Both the position numbers and the translations under genes were made by a program. From the NCBI RefSeq assembly GCF_000720475.1, contig NZ_JOAP01000002.1:229688-293687 (forward strand): a stretch of 64,000 bases of DNA, read 5' to 3'. Shown in pieces: positions 39,007 to 47,757 of this stretch. Origin of the DNA: Streptomyces aureocirculatus (lineage in GTDB: Bacteria; Actinomycetota; Actinomycetes; Streptomycetales; Streptomycetaceae). Within the stretch, counting starts at the first letter, position 1, and each line of letters begins with the position of its first letter. The notes beneath the pieces are model-generated. The model worked only from the letters and a program-made list of their open reading frames with translations, made no database searches and had not been told where the DNA came from.

Positions 39007-40182
39007 TCAGTCCAGCACGTGCATCCGCTGCCGCTGCCGCTGTCCCGCCCACACGTCGGACATACGGTTCAGGGCCTCGGCGAGGACGTGCGGGTCGCGG
39101 GCCAGGGCGATCCGCACCTGGTCCGTGCCTCCGGAAGGGTCGGCCCAGTAGAACTGTCCCGCGGGCAGCACGTGCACGCCGCGTTCCTTGAGGGCCCGCC
39201 GGGCGGACAGGCTCCTGTCGGCGGACGGCAGGCGCAGTCGGCAGACGCTGACCCGTGAGTCGGGGTCGAGCAGGGTGACACCGTCGAGGTCGGTGACCGT
39301 CTCGGCGACCACGCGCCGGTTGGTGCCGATCAGGTCGTGCAACTGGGCCATGCCACCGGCCGCGTAGTCCTTGGACAGTTCCTCGACCAGGCGCAGCACC
39401 AGCGGCGAGACACTCAGCAGCACCTCGCTCATGATCTTCTTGATGGGCCGTTCCATGCGCGGGCTGACCGCGAGGAAGCCCAGTTTGAGTTCGAGCATCG
39501 GCCACAGCTTCCCGGTGTCCTCCAGGAGGATGTAGTCCGTGCCCGCAGCTTCCAGGACCCGGTACATGTCGTACTGCGTGCGCTGGTCGAACCCTCGGAA
39601 GGAGGTGTCGACACACAGCAGCACGTCCCGCTCGGTGCTCCAGCGTGCCAGGTCGGTCAGAGCCGCCTCGTCGAGCCGCCAGCCGGTCGGGTTGTTGGGG
39701 ACCGTCAGATACAGACAGGTGACGTCGGCGGGCACGGCCCGCTCCCAGTCGCCTTCCGCGAGGACCTGCTCGGCGACGGGCACCAAGTCCACATGGCCGC
39801 GCAGGAGGTCGGCGATGCTGTCGAACGTGGGGTGGATCAGCGCGACCCGGCCGGACCTGCGCTGAAGCAGTCGGCCGACGGCCATGGTCGCCACCGATGA
39901 CGAGTAGACGCTCAGGACCTGGCCCGTCGCGACAGGGGCCCGGTTCTGGCCCAGGGCCGAGAGGAACGCGGTCTGCGCCCTGCGTTCGAGTTCCTCGAAG
40001 GGTGCGTCGCGGACTTCCGCGAACCACTGCGGCAGGCGTGCGACGAGCGTGCTCTGGGCCGGCGTCGGCAGTTGCCGGGCGTGGCCGTCGGACAGGTTGA
40101 TGGGGGCGTCGAGAGCTTGCTGTTCGATCTCCGTGAGATTCAGCACGGAACACCGATCCGGGAAACAGGCGACGGGCTGCAC
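39007..40182 (-). CDS. mppP: MppP-like PLP-dependent L-arginine oxidase/hydroxylase
   Basis: About 391 residues, strongly like Streptomyces wadayamensis MppP, an unusual aminotransferase-fold enzyme that uses PLP and O2 to turn L-arginine into 4-hydroxy-2-ketoarginine. Shared blocks recalled from that protein: SDGHARQ, LSVYSSSVATMAVGRLL, IHPTFDSIADLLRG, VPNNPTGW, VDTSFRGFD, and LLEDTGKLWPMLELKLGFL. The GTG at 40182 is chosen: GGAGAGGA lies about 9 nt upstream. First gene of the P-Q-R set, all spaced within 4 bp. Confidence 0.9.
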   Translation of the reverse strand: MQPVACFPDRCSVLNLTEIEQQALDAPINLSDGHARQLPTPAQSTLVARLPQWFAEVRDAPFEELERRAQTAFLSALGQNRAPVATGQVLSVYSSSVATMAVGRLLQRRSGRVALIHPTFDSIADLLRGHVDLVPVAEQVLAEGDWERAVPADVTCLYLTVPNNPTGWRLDEAALTDLARWSTERDVLLCVDTSFRGFDQRTQYDMYRVLEAAGTDYILLEDTGKLWPMLELKLGFLAVSPRMERPIKKIMSEVLLSVSPLVLRLVEELSKDYAAGGMAQLHDLIGTNRRVVAETVTDLDGVTLLDPDSRVSVCRLRLPSADRSLSARRALKERGVHVLPAGQFYWADPSGGTDQVRIALARDPHVLAEALNRMSDVWAGQRQRQRMHVLD

Positions 40183-40415
40183 ATAGAACGGTCCTCTCCA
40201 CGGTGGGGTGCACGCCCTCAAGGGCTCAAGGCGCGTCGGATGTGCGGGCGGCGGCCACGGCCCGCCCGCGCAGCGGGGATTTCTCCTGCGCGCGCGACTT
40301 GAGGCACGGAAGACAGCGGCGCGTACAGCGAAGGCGAGCAGAGCGGAGGCGGGTATGGCGGCGGGGCGGAAGGCGGCCGGGACGGAGGCGATGTTTCTCT
40401 TCGGGGCGCACGCGC

Positions 40416-42344
40416 TCAGACGAGGTGGCGTTCGGAAATACTTCCGGTGCGGTTTTTCCGGGTGGCCCGGTGTTCGGCGATGTGGTGCGCGATATCGCGC
40501 AGGGCGGTGTTCGGGTCGAGCAGCATCGAGGTGCGCAGGCGAACTCCCAGTTCTTCTTTGACCCGGCCGATGATGCGCATGACGGCGAGTGAGTGGCCCC
40601 CGGATTCCAGGAGCGAGTTCTCGGGGCTCAGGGCGTCGACGCCCAAGACGTCGCCGCACAGCGTGAGCAGCCGCTCCGTCACGTCCGAGGCGTCGTCCCG
40701 CCGCTCCGTGACGTCCGAGGCGTCGTCCCGCCGCTCCCTCACGTCCGTGCCGCTGTCGTGTCGCTCCGTCGGCCGGCCCCGGAGCCGGCGGCGCAGAGCC
40801 TGGCGGTCGACCTTGCCGTTGGGGCTCAGCGGAAACGCGTCGAGGACGAGCGTGCGATGGGGGATCATGTACGAGGGCAGGGCTTCGGCGAGCCAGGCGC
40901 GCAGCGCGTCCTGGTCGACCTGGTCGGCCGTGCCCCCTGCCCGGGGCCGAACGCAGGCGACCAGCGCGCGCACGCCGTCCTGCTCGTCCTGGAGGACCAC
41001 GGCGTCGCCGACGTCGGGCCGCTCCTCGATGGCCGCCTCGATCTCGCCGAGTTCGACACGGTATCCGCTGACCTTTACCTGGAGGTCGGCCCGGCCCACG
41101 AAGGCGAGGGTTCCGTCGGTGTGCCGTCTGACCAGGTCACCCGTGCGGTAGAGCCGCCGTCCCGGCGTCCGGGCGAAGGGATCCGCCACGAAGTGGGCCG
41201 CCGTCTCACCGGCCCTCTCGGCATAGCCACGTGCCACGAACGCACCCCCGATGTAGAGTTCCCCGCTGTCCGGCGCGGCCACCGGCCGCAACCGCTCGTC
41301 GAGGACGTGCAGTTCGTAGCCCCGCAGCGGTGTGCCGATGGGGACGGTGTCGTCCGTGGCGGCGCAGTCCCGCACCTGGTGCCAGGACGCGTACGTGGCG
41401 GTCTCGGCCGGTCCGTACATATGGACGAGGCGCCGTGGCGGCCTGGCGGCCAGCACGTCGGCGACGCGGCGCGGGTCGGCCGCCTCGCCGCCGAAGAGCA
41501 CCGTGTCGACCTGTGCGAACAGGGCTGGATCCTGCTCGACCAGGCGGTGGAACAGCGCGGTGACCACCAGCATGGCCGTGACGCCGCGTAGTTGCAGCGC
41601 CGCGCGCAACCGCTCGGGGTCGAGCAGGTCACGCCGGTCCACCTCCACCAGCGTGGCACCGTTCAGGAGCGCTCCCCAGATTTCCCACGCGCAGGCGTCG
41701 AAGGAGTGGCTGGCGGCCTGGGCGACCCTGCTGGTGCGGTCGATGGCGGCGTAGGGCTGGTGGGTGGCCATGTTCACCACGGCGGCGTGCGTGGTGGCCA
41801 CGCCGCGTGGGCCGCCGGTGGAGCCCGAGGTGAACACGACGTAGGCGAGTGCGTCCGGGTCCGCGTCGTGCACGGCCGTCACCGGGGTGGGGTCGTGCGT
41901 CATGGCCTCGTCGATGTCCAGGAGGCGGCACGTCATGTCGCCGTACCCGGCGGAGGTGGTGGGATCGACGAGCACCACGTGGGCCCCGGCGTCGCCGATC
42001 ATCGCGGCTCGGCGGGCCGCGGGGTATCCGGCGTCCAGTGGAACGTAGCCGCCACCGGCCATCAGGACGCCCAGTGCGCCGATGACCATGTGCTCCGTAC
42101 CGGTCACCGAGACGCCGACGGCGTCCTCGGGGCGCACGCCGGCCGCTGTCAGTGCCGCGGCCACCGCACGCGCTCGCTCGTCAAGCTCCTGGTAGGTGAG
42201 GAGGTGTCCCCGCGCGGTGATCAGCGCGGAGTCATGCGGAGTCTCCCGCACCCGGCGGAGAAAAGTAGGGGGAATCGACTGTCGAGTGGGCTCAGAGGGG
42301 TCAACGGTATGCGAAGACCCCACAGTTGCGGTCGGCTGTCGCAT
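40416..42344 (-). CDS. NRPS adenylation-carrier didomain (A-T), leucine-like code
   Basis: About 642 residues: adenylation domain about 25-530 (VFTSGSTGGPRG; MYGPAETATY; YRTGDLVRRH; GRADLQVKVSGYRVELGEIE; PNGKVDRQAL) and a carrier domain about 560-640 (LLESGGHSLAVMR). Hand alignment to GrsA gives specificity residues near D,A,W,L,L,G,M,T,Y; the DAW..G pattern is that of Leu-activating domains. No condensation domain, so a free C domain must act with it. The linker before the carrier holds a repeated RRDDASDVTE unit. The ATG at 42344 starts the domain-like sequence; no strong ribosome binding site, so a start further upstream is possible. Confidence 0.88.
   Translation of the reverse strand: MRQPTATVGSSHTVDPSEPTRQSIPPTFLRRVRETPHDSALITARGHLLTYQELDERARAVAAALTAAGVRPEDAVGVSVTGTEHMVIGALGVLMAGGGYVPLDAGYPAARRAAMIGDAGAHVVLVDPTTSAGYGDMTCRLLDIDEAMTHDPTPVTAVHDADPDALAYVVFTSGSTGGPRGVATTHAAVVNMATHQPYAAIDRTSRVAQAASHSFDACAWEIWGALLNGATLVEVDRRDLLDPERLRAALQLRGVTAMLVVTALFHRLVEQDPALFAQVDTVLFGGEAADPRRVADVLAARPPRRLVHMYGPAETATYASWHQVRDCAATDDTVPIGTPLRGYELHVLDERLRPVAAPDSGELYIGGAFVARGYAERAGETAAHFVADPFARTPGRRLYRTGDLVRRHTDGTLAFVGRADLQVKVSGYRVELGEIEAAIEERPDVGDAVVLQDEQDGVRALVACVRPRAGGTADQVDQDALRAWLAEALPSYMIPHRTLVLDAFPLSPNGKVDRQALRRRLRGRPTERHDSGTDVRERRDDASDVTERRDDASDVTERLLTLCGDVLGVDALSPENSLLESGGHSLAVMRIIGRVKEELGVRLRTSMLLDPNTALRDIAHHIAEHRATRKNRTGSISERHLV
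40681..40770. repeat. 30-bp tandem repeat in the A-T linker
   Basis: Two nearly exact 30-bp units (40681-40710, 40711-40740) and a degenerate third. They encode an in-frame 10-residue charged repeat between the adenylation and carrier domains and so alter only linker length. Confidence 0.85.
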
Positions 42345-42577
42345 TGTTCGATGGTCGCTTGCTGTGGCCACGTATAACAGCACTCTTTGCGCCGAGATCG
42401 AAGCCCCGTGCGGAACGCGTGCTGCACAAGGGGAAGACAGAGCGCTGCGGCGATAACGCGCCACGCCGGAACTGTCGGGACTCCCTGGCTTACGATAACG
42501 TCCCTCTTCATCCGGTTGCACGTACCAGCGACCCGCATTGGATCATGGCCAACAAGGCGATAGTTTCACCTATCGGG

Positions 42578-43018
42578 TCACAAGGCGATGAGCCCGGCGT
42601 CCGTCGGCTGAAATCCGCAGGCGTCGAAGTAGAACGGCCGGTGTTCCTCGTCGAAATCCACGTGCAGCCACTCGCATCCGGCTGCTCGGGCACCCCGTAC
42701 GGCCTCGGCGACGAGGCGTGTGGCGATGCCTCGTCGCTGGAACTCCTTGTCGACCAGCGTGTCCAGCACGAAGGCGTGCACGCCGCCGTCCCAGGCGACG
42801 TTCACGAACCCGACGAGCCGACCGCCGGCCTCGGCCTTCCCGGACGCGCCGCCCGTGTCGGCTCCCCCGGACTCCCTGGCCACGACCCACCCGAGGCTGT
42901 GCCGCTGCACCTGCTCCCACCAGCCAATGAACAGCGCGGAATGACCGAACCCTTGACTGTGCAGGGCGTTGAGGGTGTCATCGTCGAAGTCGCCGCGCCA
43001 TTCGTATGAGATCTGCAT
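42578..43018 (-). CDS. GNAT-family N-acetyltransferase
   Basis: A 146-residue acetyltransferase with the acetyl-CoA motif A reading FVLDTLVDKEFQRRGIATRL (Q/RxxGxG/A type) and the C-terminal FYFDACGFQ. It lies between the A-T gene and the free condensation-domain gene. In kasugamycin producers an aminoglycoside-type acetyltransferase gives self-resistance; a similar role on the aminosugar of this product is an inference. It could equally be a general GNAT. Confidence 0.82.
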   Translation of the reverse strand: MQISYEWRGDFDDDTLNALHSQGFGHSALFIGWWEQVQRHSLGWVVARESGGADTGGASGKAEAGGRLVGFVNVAWDGGVHAFVLDTLVDKEFQRRGIATRLVAEAVRGARAAGCEWLHVDFDEEHRPFYFDACGFQPTDAGLIAL

Positions 43019-43427
43019 GCGCCGATCCTAGTGGCCTTCACAGGCCACCTCTGACACGGTCAACACGCCTGCGTGCGACGGCCGTACGGCGCGGGCACCG
43101 TGCCCGGCGCCGATCACCGAAGCGGCAACTCTCCGAAGGCCGCCGAGGCAACTCCCCCGACAGAATCAGCCGATCATACGAGTTATCGCGCCGTCCGCGC
43201 CGGGGCGATGCGTGCCGTCACAGGAGAACCGAGCACACCTAGGGAAACACCTTTCTGTCCTATGGCCCCCCTGGGGTGGCCACGTCGTGCGAAGGGGTGT
43301 CACCAGTTCATGTCTCCCACCGCCACCGCGCCACCGCCGACATCCGTCCGCCCGCCACATCCGCCGTCAGCGACCGGCCGGCCCCCGCTGCCCTCCGTCA
43401 CCGGGACGTGTGAGGGCCGGTGCAACC
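43019..43427. promoter_or_regulatory. Divergent intergenic region before the free condensation-domain gene
   Basis: 409 bp between the GNAT gene (minus) and the C-domain gene (plus). It must hold promoters for both, but no confident -35/-10 pair or operator was found. Open frames here are Pro-rich low-complexity translations without protein features. Confidence 0.4.
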
Positions 43428-44786
43428 ATGCCTGAGCCGTCGTCGGCCACGAGCGGACCGCCCAGGGGCCCTCTCCTGCCGGAACAAGCACGCTTCCTCG
43501 AACGTGACTTGCCCAACCCGCACCACTGGAACGTCAGTCAGTTGTACGCGGTGCCCCCGGAGCTTGGCTTCGACCGCGTCCGCGCCGCGGTCCGCGCCGT
43601 CGTTGCCTGCAACGACGTACTGCGGCTGCGCCTGGACGGGGACGGATACACCCTGCTGCCCGCGGACGAGCGGTTCGACGCCACCGCCCGCGACACCGCG
43701 GGGCTCACCCCGGACGAGCTGACCGCGTTCGTCACGGCGGACGCACAGAAGCTGCACCAGGAATTCGTCCTTGGGCAGGGCCCCTTGATGCGCTGTGTCC
43801 ACTACACGCACCCGGTCGCACCGCGCCTGCTGCTCCTGTGCCACCACTTCGTCGTGGACCAGGTGGGGTGGCTGCTGCTCCAGGCCCAACTGGACGCCGC
43901 GCTGCGGGGAGCGGAGGTCAAGCCCCCGGCCGTCTCCTACGACGACGCCACCCGATGGCTCGCCGACCGGGCGCGCTCCGCCGAGCTGGCCGCCGACGCC
44001 GAGGCGTGGGAGCGGCTCGTGGGCACGGGCCGACCGCCCGAGCCGGGGCCCGGAAGCGGGCCCAACAGCGTCGGACTCACCGAGCTGACGTGCGCCCGGC
44101 TCCCTGCCGCGGACGTGCAGAGCCTGCTCGGTCCGCTGGCCGGGGGCGACCGGGTCACCATCAACGCCGTCGCTGTCGTCTCCGTACTCAACGCGCTGTT
44201 CCCGGGTCAGGACGATGTGCGGGCCACCGTCAACCTGATCGGCAGCGGCCGTCGCGGCATCCCGGGCATGCCCAACCTGTCGGGCACGATAGGGGACTTC
44301 ACCTGTCTGTACCCGGTGACCGTGGACCTGGCGACGAGTGCCCCCGTCGTCGACCAGCTCCACGCGGCGCAGCGACACCTGGACCGGGTGCCGTCGGCCG
44401 GGATCACCTTCGGGCTCCTGAAGTACCTCGGCGAGCCGCGGGTGCGCGAGCGGCTCGGCCGCCTGCCCATCGGTGACATCACCGCCAACTACGTGGGGCG
44501 CAGGCTGCCCTCCCGGCTCACCGTGCTGCGCGAGGTGCCCGAGTCCTCCGGCGACGACCTGCCGCTGGGCGGCGAGCGGGACAACCTGCATGAGGTGGAC
44601 TTCGTACTCGACTCCGGGTCGCTGGAGATCCGCTGGTACACGAGCAGCGGCCGCTATCCGCAGGCGCGGGTCGAGAGCTATCTGGCGCACGCGGTGGGGG
44701 CGCTGTCGGGAGCCGGGGCGCCGGACGCGGGACACGGCGGGGACACCGTCCGGGCCGAAGAACGGGAGGGAGTCCGACATGGCTGA
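43428..44786 (+). CDS. Stand-alone NRPS condensation domain
   Basis: A 452-residue single condensation-superfamily domain: LLPEQARFLERDLPNPHHWN at the start and the active-site histidines in CHHFVVDQVGW (HHxxxD, with Gln where Gly is usual). The latch region and second half (GTIGDFTCLYPV; ITANYVGRRL) match C domains acting with free carriers. ATG at 43428 after GAGGG. It overlaps the following carrier-protein gene by 8 bp, so both are made together; they probably form one amide (or ester) bond in trans with the A-T protein. Confidence 0.88.
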   Translation: MPEPSSATSGPPRGPLLPEQARFLERDLPNPHHWNVSQLYAVPPELGFDRVRAAVRAVVACNDVLRLRLDGDGYTLLPADERFDATARDTAGLTPDELTAFVTADAQKLHQEFVLGQGPLMRCVHYTHPVAPRLLLLCHHFVVDQVGWLLLQAQLDAALRGAEVKPPAVSYDDATRWLADRARSAELAADAEAWERLVGTGRPPEPGPGSGPNSVGLTELTCARLPAADVQSLLGPLAGGDRVTINAVAVVSVLNALFPGQDDVRATVNLIGSGRRGIPGMPNLSGTIGDFTCLYPVTVDLATSAPVVDQLHAAQRHLDRVPSAGITFGLLKYLGEPRVRERLGRLPIGDITANYVGRRLPSRLTVLREVPESSGDDLPLGGERDNLHEVDFVLDSGSLEIRWYTSSGRYPQARVESYLAHAVGALSGAGAPDAGHGGDTVRAEEREGVRHG

Positions 44787-45057
44787 CACGACATCCGCTG
44801 AAGCCGTGGTGAGCGAGGTCTGCGAGTACGTCGTCGCCGTCACCGAAGGCCGTCTGGACCGCTCCGTCCTGGACGCGGACAGTCTGCTGTGGTCGCACGA
44901 CGGGGACCGGGCCCTCGGCCTCGACTCCGTGGAGATCATCGCCCTGATCTACCGGCTCGAAGAAGTGAGCGGCGGCCCGCTGCCGACGCAGTTCGAGTTG
45001 ATGACGTCGGTCAGTGTGCGGGACGTGGCGGAACTCCTCACCCGGACCCGCGGGTAG
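44779..45057 (+). CDS. Free-standing peptidyl/acyl carrier protein
   Basis: A 92-residue carrier protein: helix II motif RALGLDSVEIIAL with the phosphopantetheine serine at residue 50. Acidic, as expected. Its start overlaps the end of the condensation-domain gene. It carries an acyl or aminoacyl intermediate, but no adenylation domain is fused, so it must be loaded in trans. Confidence 0.88.
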   Translation: MADTTSAEAVVSEVCEYVVAVTEGRLDRSVLDADSLLWSHDGDRALGLDSVEIIALIYRLEEVSGGPLPTQFELMTSVSVRDVAELLTRTRG

Positions 45058-45088
45058 GCGCCCCCGCTGTTCCGACCGGTACGACCCG

Positions 45089-45125
45089 TCCTGGCCGGGC
45101 CCGGTGCGCCCGGGCCCGGCCAGGA
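45089..45125. terminator. Bidirectional hairpin terminator between the carrier-protein and GMC genes
   Basis: A perfect 15-bp GC-rich stem (45089-45103 with 45111-45125) and a 7-nt loop fill the 71-bp gap between convergent genes, well placed to stop both transcripts. Confidence 0.75.
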
Positions 45126-45128
45126 TGT

Positions 45129-46505
45129 TCACAGCTCGCGCAGGACGTTCTCCGCCACATAGCGGCTCAGGGCGAGCGTGGTCAGCGACGGGTTGGCGGC
45201 ACCGGCGCGCGGAAACACCGACGGTCCGGCGACATACAGCGGCCCGAGGCCGCGCACGCGTCCCGTGTCGTCGACGACCGGCCCGCCGAGCGGCAGGGAG
45301 CACGACTCGTGGTCGAGGCTGCCGAGTCGGCAGCCGTAGGGGGCCGCACGTCCCGGGGAACGCCGCGCGCGGGACACGGCCGTATCGAAATCGGGCCAGT
45401 CCTCGGCGGCCGCGAGGTCCGCGCCGCCCGCCACCCCGAGGGCGTCGGCGAGCGCACGCAGGAGTTCCCGCTGGCGCCCCAGCACCTCACGGTCGTTGAC
45501 GCTGTGGCCCACCGTGCAATGCGGGCGCCCTTCCTCGTCGAACCCGAACTGGCTGGCGGGTGAGGGGAGTTGTTCCCCCATGGCCCACACGTCGAGCAGC
45601 CCGGTGCCTTCCGTGCCGGTGATCTCCACCATCACGTTGGAGCGGGCAGCGGCGTCGCGCACGGCGAGCACGGAGGCGTCGACGGGCCCCTCGCCCGGCA
45701 CCGCGGCGACCCAACCGCGCACGAGGTGGTCGACGATGGCGTACGTACCGGGCACCGCCACTCCCGCGCGGTGTCCGGCCCGGGCCAGGAGCCGGGCGTT
45801 GTGCACCGTTCCCGCGCACAGCACGACGGCGCGGGCCCGTACGCTCTCGGCTCCCCCGGCCGCGCGCACCTCGACGGTTCCGTCCGGCGCGGGCACCAGG
45901 TCCTCGACCGGCCATCGGTCGCGTACGGAAGCGGCGGGCACGCCGCCAACGGGTGAATACGCCTCCCAGGAGAACTCCCCCCGCGGGTCATCGCCGAGGA
46001 CACGTACGGATCTTGGGGTCACGGTCGCGTCGCCGTACCCCCGGCTTCGCACGGTGTCGAGCAGGGCGGACTCACGGTCGTCGAGCGGCGTGAGCAGGGC
46101 GCGGCCGGTCCACCGCTCCAGTTCCTCCCACACCTGGCCGTAGAGCCCGGTGCCGCCCGGTTCGCCCAAGCGTTGCCGGACCGCTGCGGGCCAGTCCGTG
46201 AGCGCGTAGGGCTCGATGGGCAGACAGATTCCGCGCCAGTAGAGGGACCTTCCGCCGACGCGCCTGCGCAGCCCGCAGCGGCGGTCGTAGTGCGGTCCGG
46301 GGGCCGGGGCGAAGAAGGGGGCGAAGTCCGCGTCCGCTCCTGGGTCGGCCAGGACCGCCGACTCCGGTTTCGCCGCCACGTGGCTGCGGCCGGAGTCGGG
46401 GCCCGCCTCCAGGACGATGACCGGGACACCGCTGCGGGCCAGCTCGGCGGCGACCGCGCCGCCGCTCATTCCGCTGCCCACCACGGCTACGGGGATGTCC
46501 TTCAC
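45129..46505 (-). CDS. GMC-type FAD-dependent oxidoreductase
   Basis: A 458-residue flavoprotein: N-terminal FAD motif AVVGSGMSGGAVAAELA, LEAGPDSGRS, a glycine-rich RRRVGGRSLYWRG, and the C-terminal GMC block VAGPSVFPRAGAANPSLTT. Family members oxidise alcohols to aldehydes or ketones. GTG start at 46505 after GAGGAGG. It is the last gene of the eight-gene sugar operon, 22 bp after the 2-epimerase gene; oxidation of a sugar or cyclitol hydroxyl is the natural guess. The length is shorter than typical GMC enzymes (about 530). Confidence 0.82.
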   Translation of the reverse strand: MKDIPVAVVGSGMSGGAVAAELARSGVPVIVLEAGPDSGRSHVAAKPESAVLADPGADADFAPFFAPAPGPHYDRRCGLRRRVGGRSLYWRGICLPIEPYALTDWPAAVRQRLGEPGGTGLYGQVWEELERWTGRALLTPLDDRESALLDTVRSRGYGDATVTPRSVRVLGDDPRGEFSWEAYSPVGGVPAASVRDRWPVEDLVPAPDGTVEVRAAGGAESVRARAVVLCAGTVHNARLLARAGHRAGVAVPGTYAIVDHLVRGWVAAVPGEGPVDASVLAVRDAAARSNVMVEITGTEGTGLLDVWAMGEQLPSPASQFGFDEEGRPHCTVGHSVNDREVLGRQRELLRALADALGVAGGADLAAAEDWPDFDTAVSRARRSPGRAAPYGCRLGSLDHESCSLPLGGPVVDDTGRVRGLGPLYVAGPSVFPRAGAANPSLTTLALSRYVAENVLREL

Positions 46506-46527
46506 GTTGTCCTCCTCGCGGGGCCCG

Positions 46528-47757
46528 TCATCGCGCCGCGTCCTCGGAGTCGTGGAGCAGCTTGCGCAGTTCCTCGACGATGCGGTGGGAGGCATGGCCG
46601 TCGCCATAGGGGCAGCGGAGGCCGGCCAGGCGCAAGCGGCGCTGTTCGGCGGTCGACAGCCAGTGCCGGATCGTGTGCCCGAGCCGTTCGCCGGGCGGCA
46701 CCAGGGCGCCGAAGGTGCCCTGGATCTCTGGCCGTTCGGTGCTTTGCCGGACCACGAGGATGGGCCTCTTGAGGATGCTGGCCTCCTCCTGGAGGCCCCC
46801 GGAGTCCGAGACGAGCAGGGCGGCTCCCGAGGCCAGGGCCAGGAACTCGGGGTAGTCCAGGGGGTCGGCGATCCGCAGGGGGGCGAGCAGGGGGCCGAGG
46901 CCGAAGCGGACGAGGCTGGAGCGGGTGCGCGGATGCACCACGAACAGTACCGGCAGGGGTGCCCGGCTCAGCTCGGTGAGCAGGGTCCGCAGCATGTCGG
47001 GGGCGTCCACGTTCTCCGGCCGGTGCAGGGTCACCAGGACGTACTGGTTCTCCTTGACGCCGTGCGCGCGCTGGAGGGCCTCGCGCGCGGCGGTGTCGGG
47101 GAGCACCTTGGCGACGGCTTCGACCACGGTGTTGCCGGTCACCGCGATCCGGTCCGGGGCGATTCCCTCGGCCAGCAGGTTGTCCCGGCTGACCGACGTC
47201 GGCGCGCAACACAGGTCGGAGAGGTGGTCGATGAGGACGCGATTGTGTTCCTCGGGCATGCGCCGGTCGTAGCTGCGCAGGCCCGCCTCGACGTGCAGCA
47301 GCGGGTGGCCGCCCGCGTTGGCGGCGAGCGCGCCCGCGAGCGCGGAGGTGGTGTCGCCCTGCACCACCACCGCGCGGGGGCGCCAGCCGCTGAAGAAGCG
47401 GTCCAGGGCCGCGACGGCCGCGCCGAGCTGACCGCCGCGGCTCTTGCCGCCGACGTCGAGGCGCAGGCGGTAGCGCCGGGTACCCATGCTCAGGCTGACC
47501 CGGTCGGACATGGCCGCGTCGAAGTGCTGGCCGGTGTGCACCACGTGGGCGCGGCGGCCGAGGAGCTCTATGACCGGCGCCAGCTTGATGATCTCTGGGC
47601 GGGTGCCGAGGACGATCGCGATGCCGTCGTTCCCCGGTTGCGGGCTCACCTCGCCGTCGAGGCCCACGCTCGACGGCGAGGTGTCCGTCTCCCCGGGTCC
47701 GGCCACCGGCCCGGCCAGGGCTCCGCCCCGGTCGTCGATCGGCGCCTCGGCCCTCAT
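46528..47757 (-). CDS. wecB: UDP-N-acetylglucosamine 2-epimerase (non-hydrolysing, WecB type)
   Basis: About 409 residues; the enzyme domain starts near residue 42 with IVLGTRPEIIKLAPVI, followed by VVQGDTTSALAG, HVEAGLRS, PEEHNRVLIDHLSD, TLHRPENVD and SDSGGLQEEA, all standard for the family. It interconverts UDP-GlcNAc and UDP-ManNAc. Kasugamycin clusters use such an enzyme as the entry to kasugamine, whose C2 has the manno-like configuration. The ATG overlaps the stop of the HAD gene. The first 40 residues are disordered. Confidence 0.9.
   Translation of the reverse strand: MRAEAPIDDRGGALAGPVAGPGETDTSPSSVGLDGEVSPQPGNDGIAIVLGTRPEIIKLAPVIELLGRRAHVVHTGQHFDAAMSDRVSLSMGTRRYRLRLDVGGKSRGGQLGAAVAALDRFFSGWRPRAVVVQGDTTSALAGALAANAGGHPLLHVEAGLRSYDRRMPEEHNRVLIDHLSDLCCAPTSVSRDNLLAEGIAPDRIAVTGNTVVEAVAKVLPDTAAREALQRAHGVKENQYVLVTLHRPENVDAPDMLRTLLTELSRAPLPVLFVVHPRTRSSLVRFGLGPLLAPLRIADPLDYPEFLALASGAALLVSDSGGLQEEASILKRPILVVRQSTERPEIQGTFGALVPPGERLGHTIRHWLSTAEQRRLRLAGLRCPYGDGHASHRIVEELRKLLHDSEDAAR

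Noticed and set aside
43073..43435. Plus-strand open frame before the free C-domain gene (possible leader peptide)
   Set aside because: Pro/Thr low-complexity translation, no ribosome binding site, ends inside the next gene.
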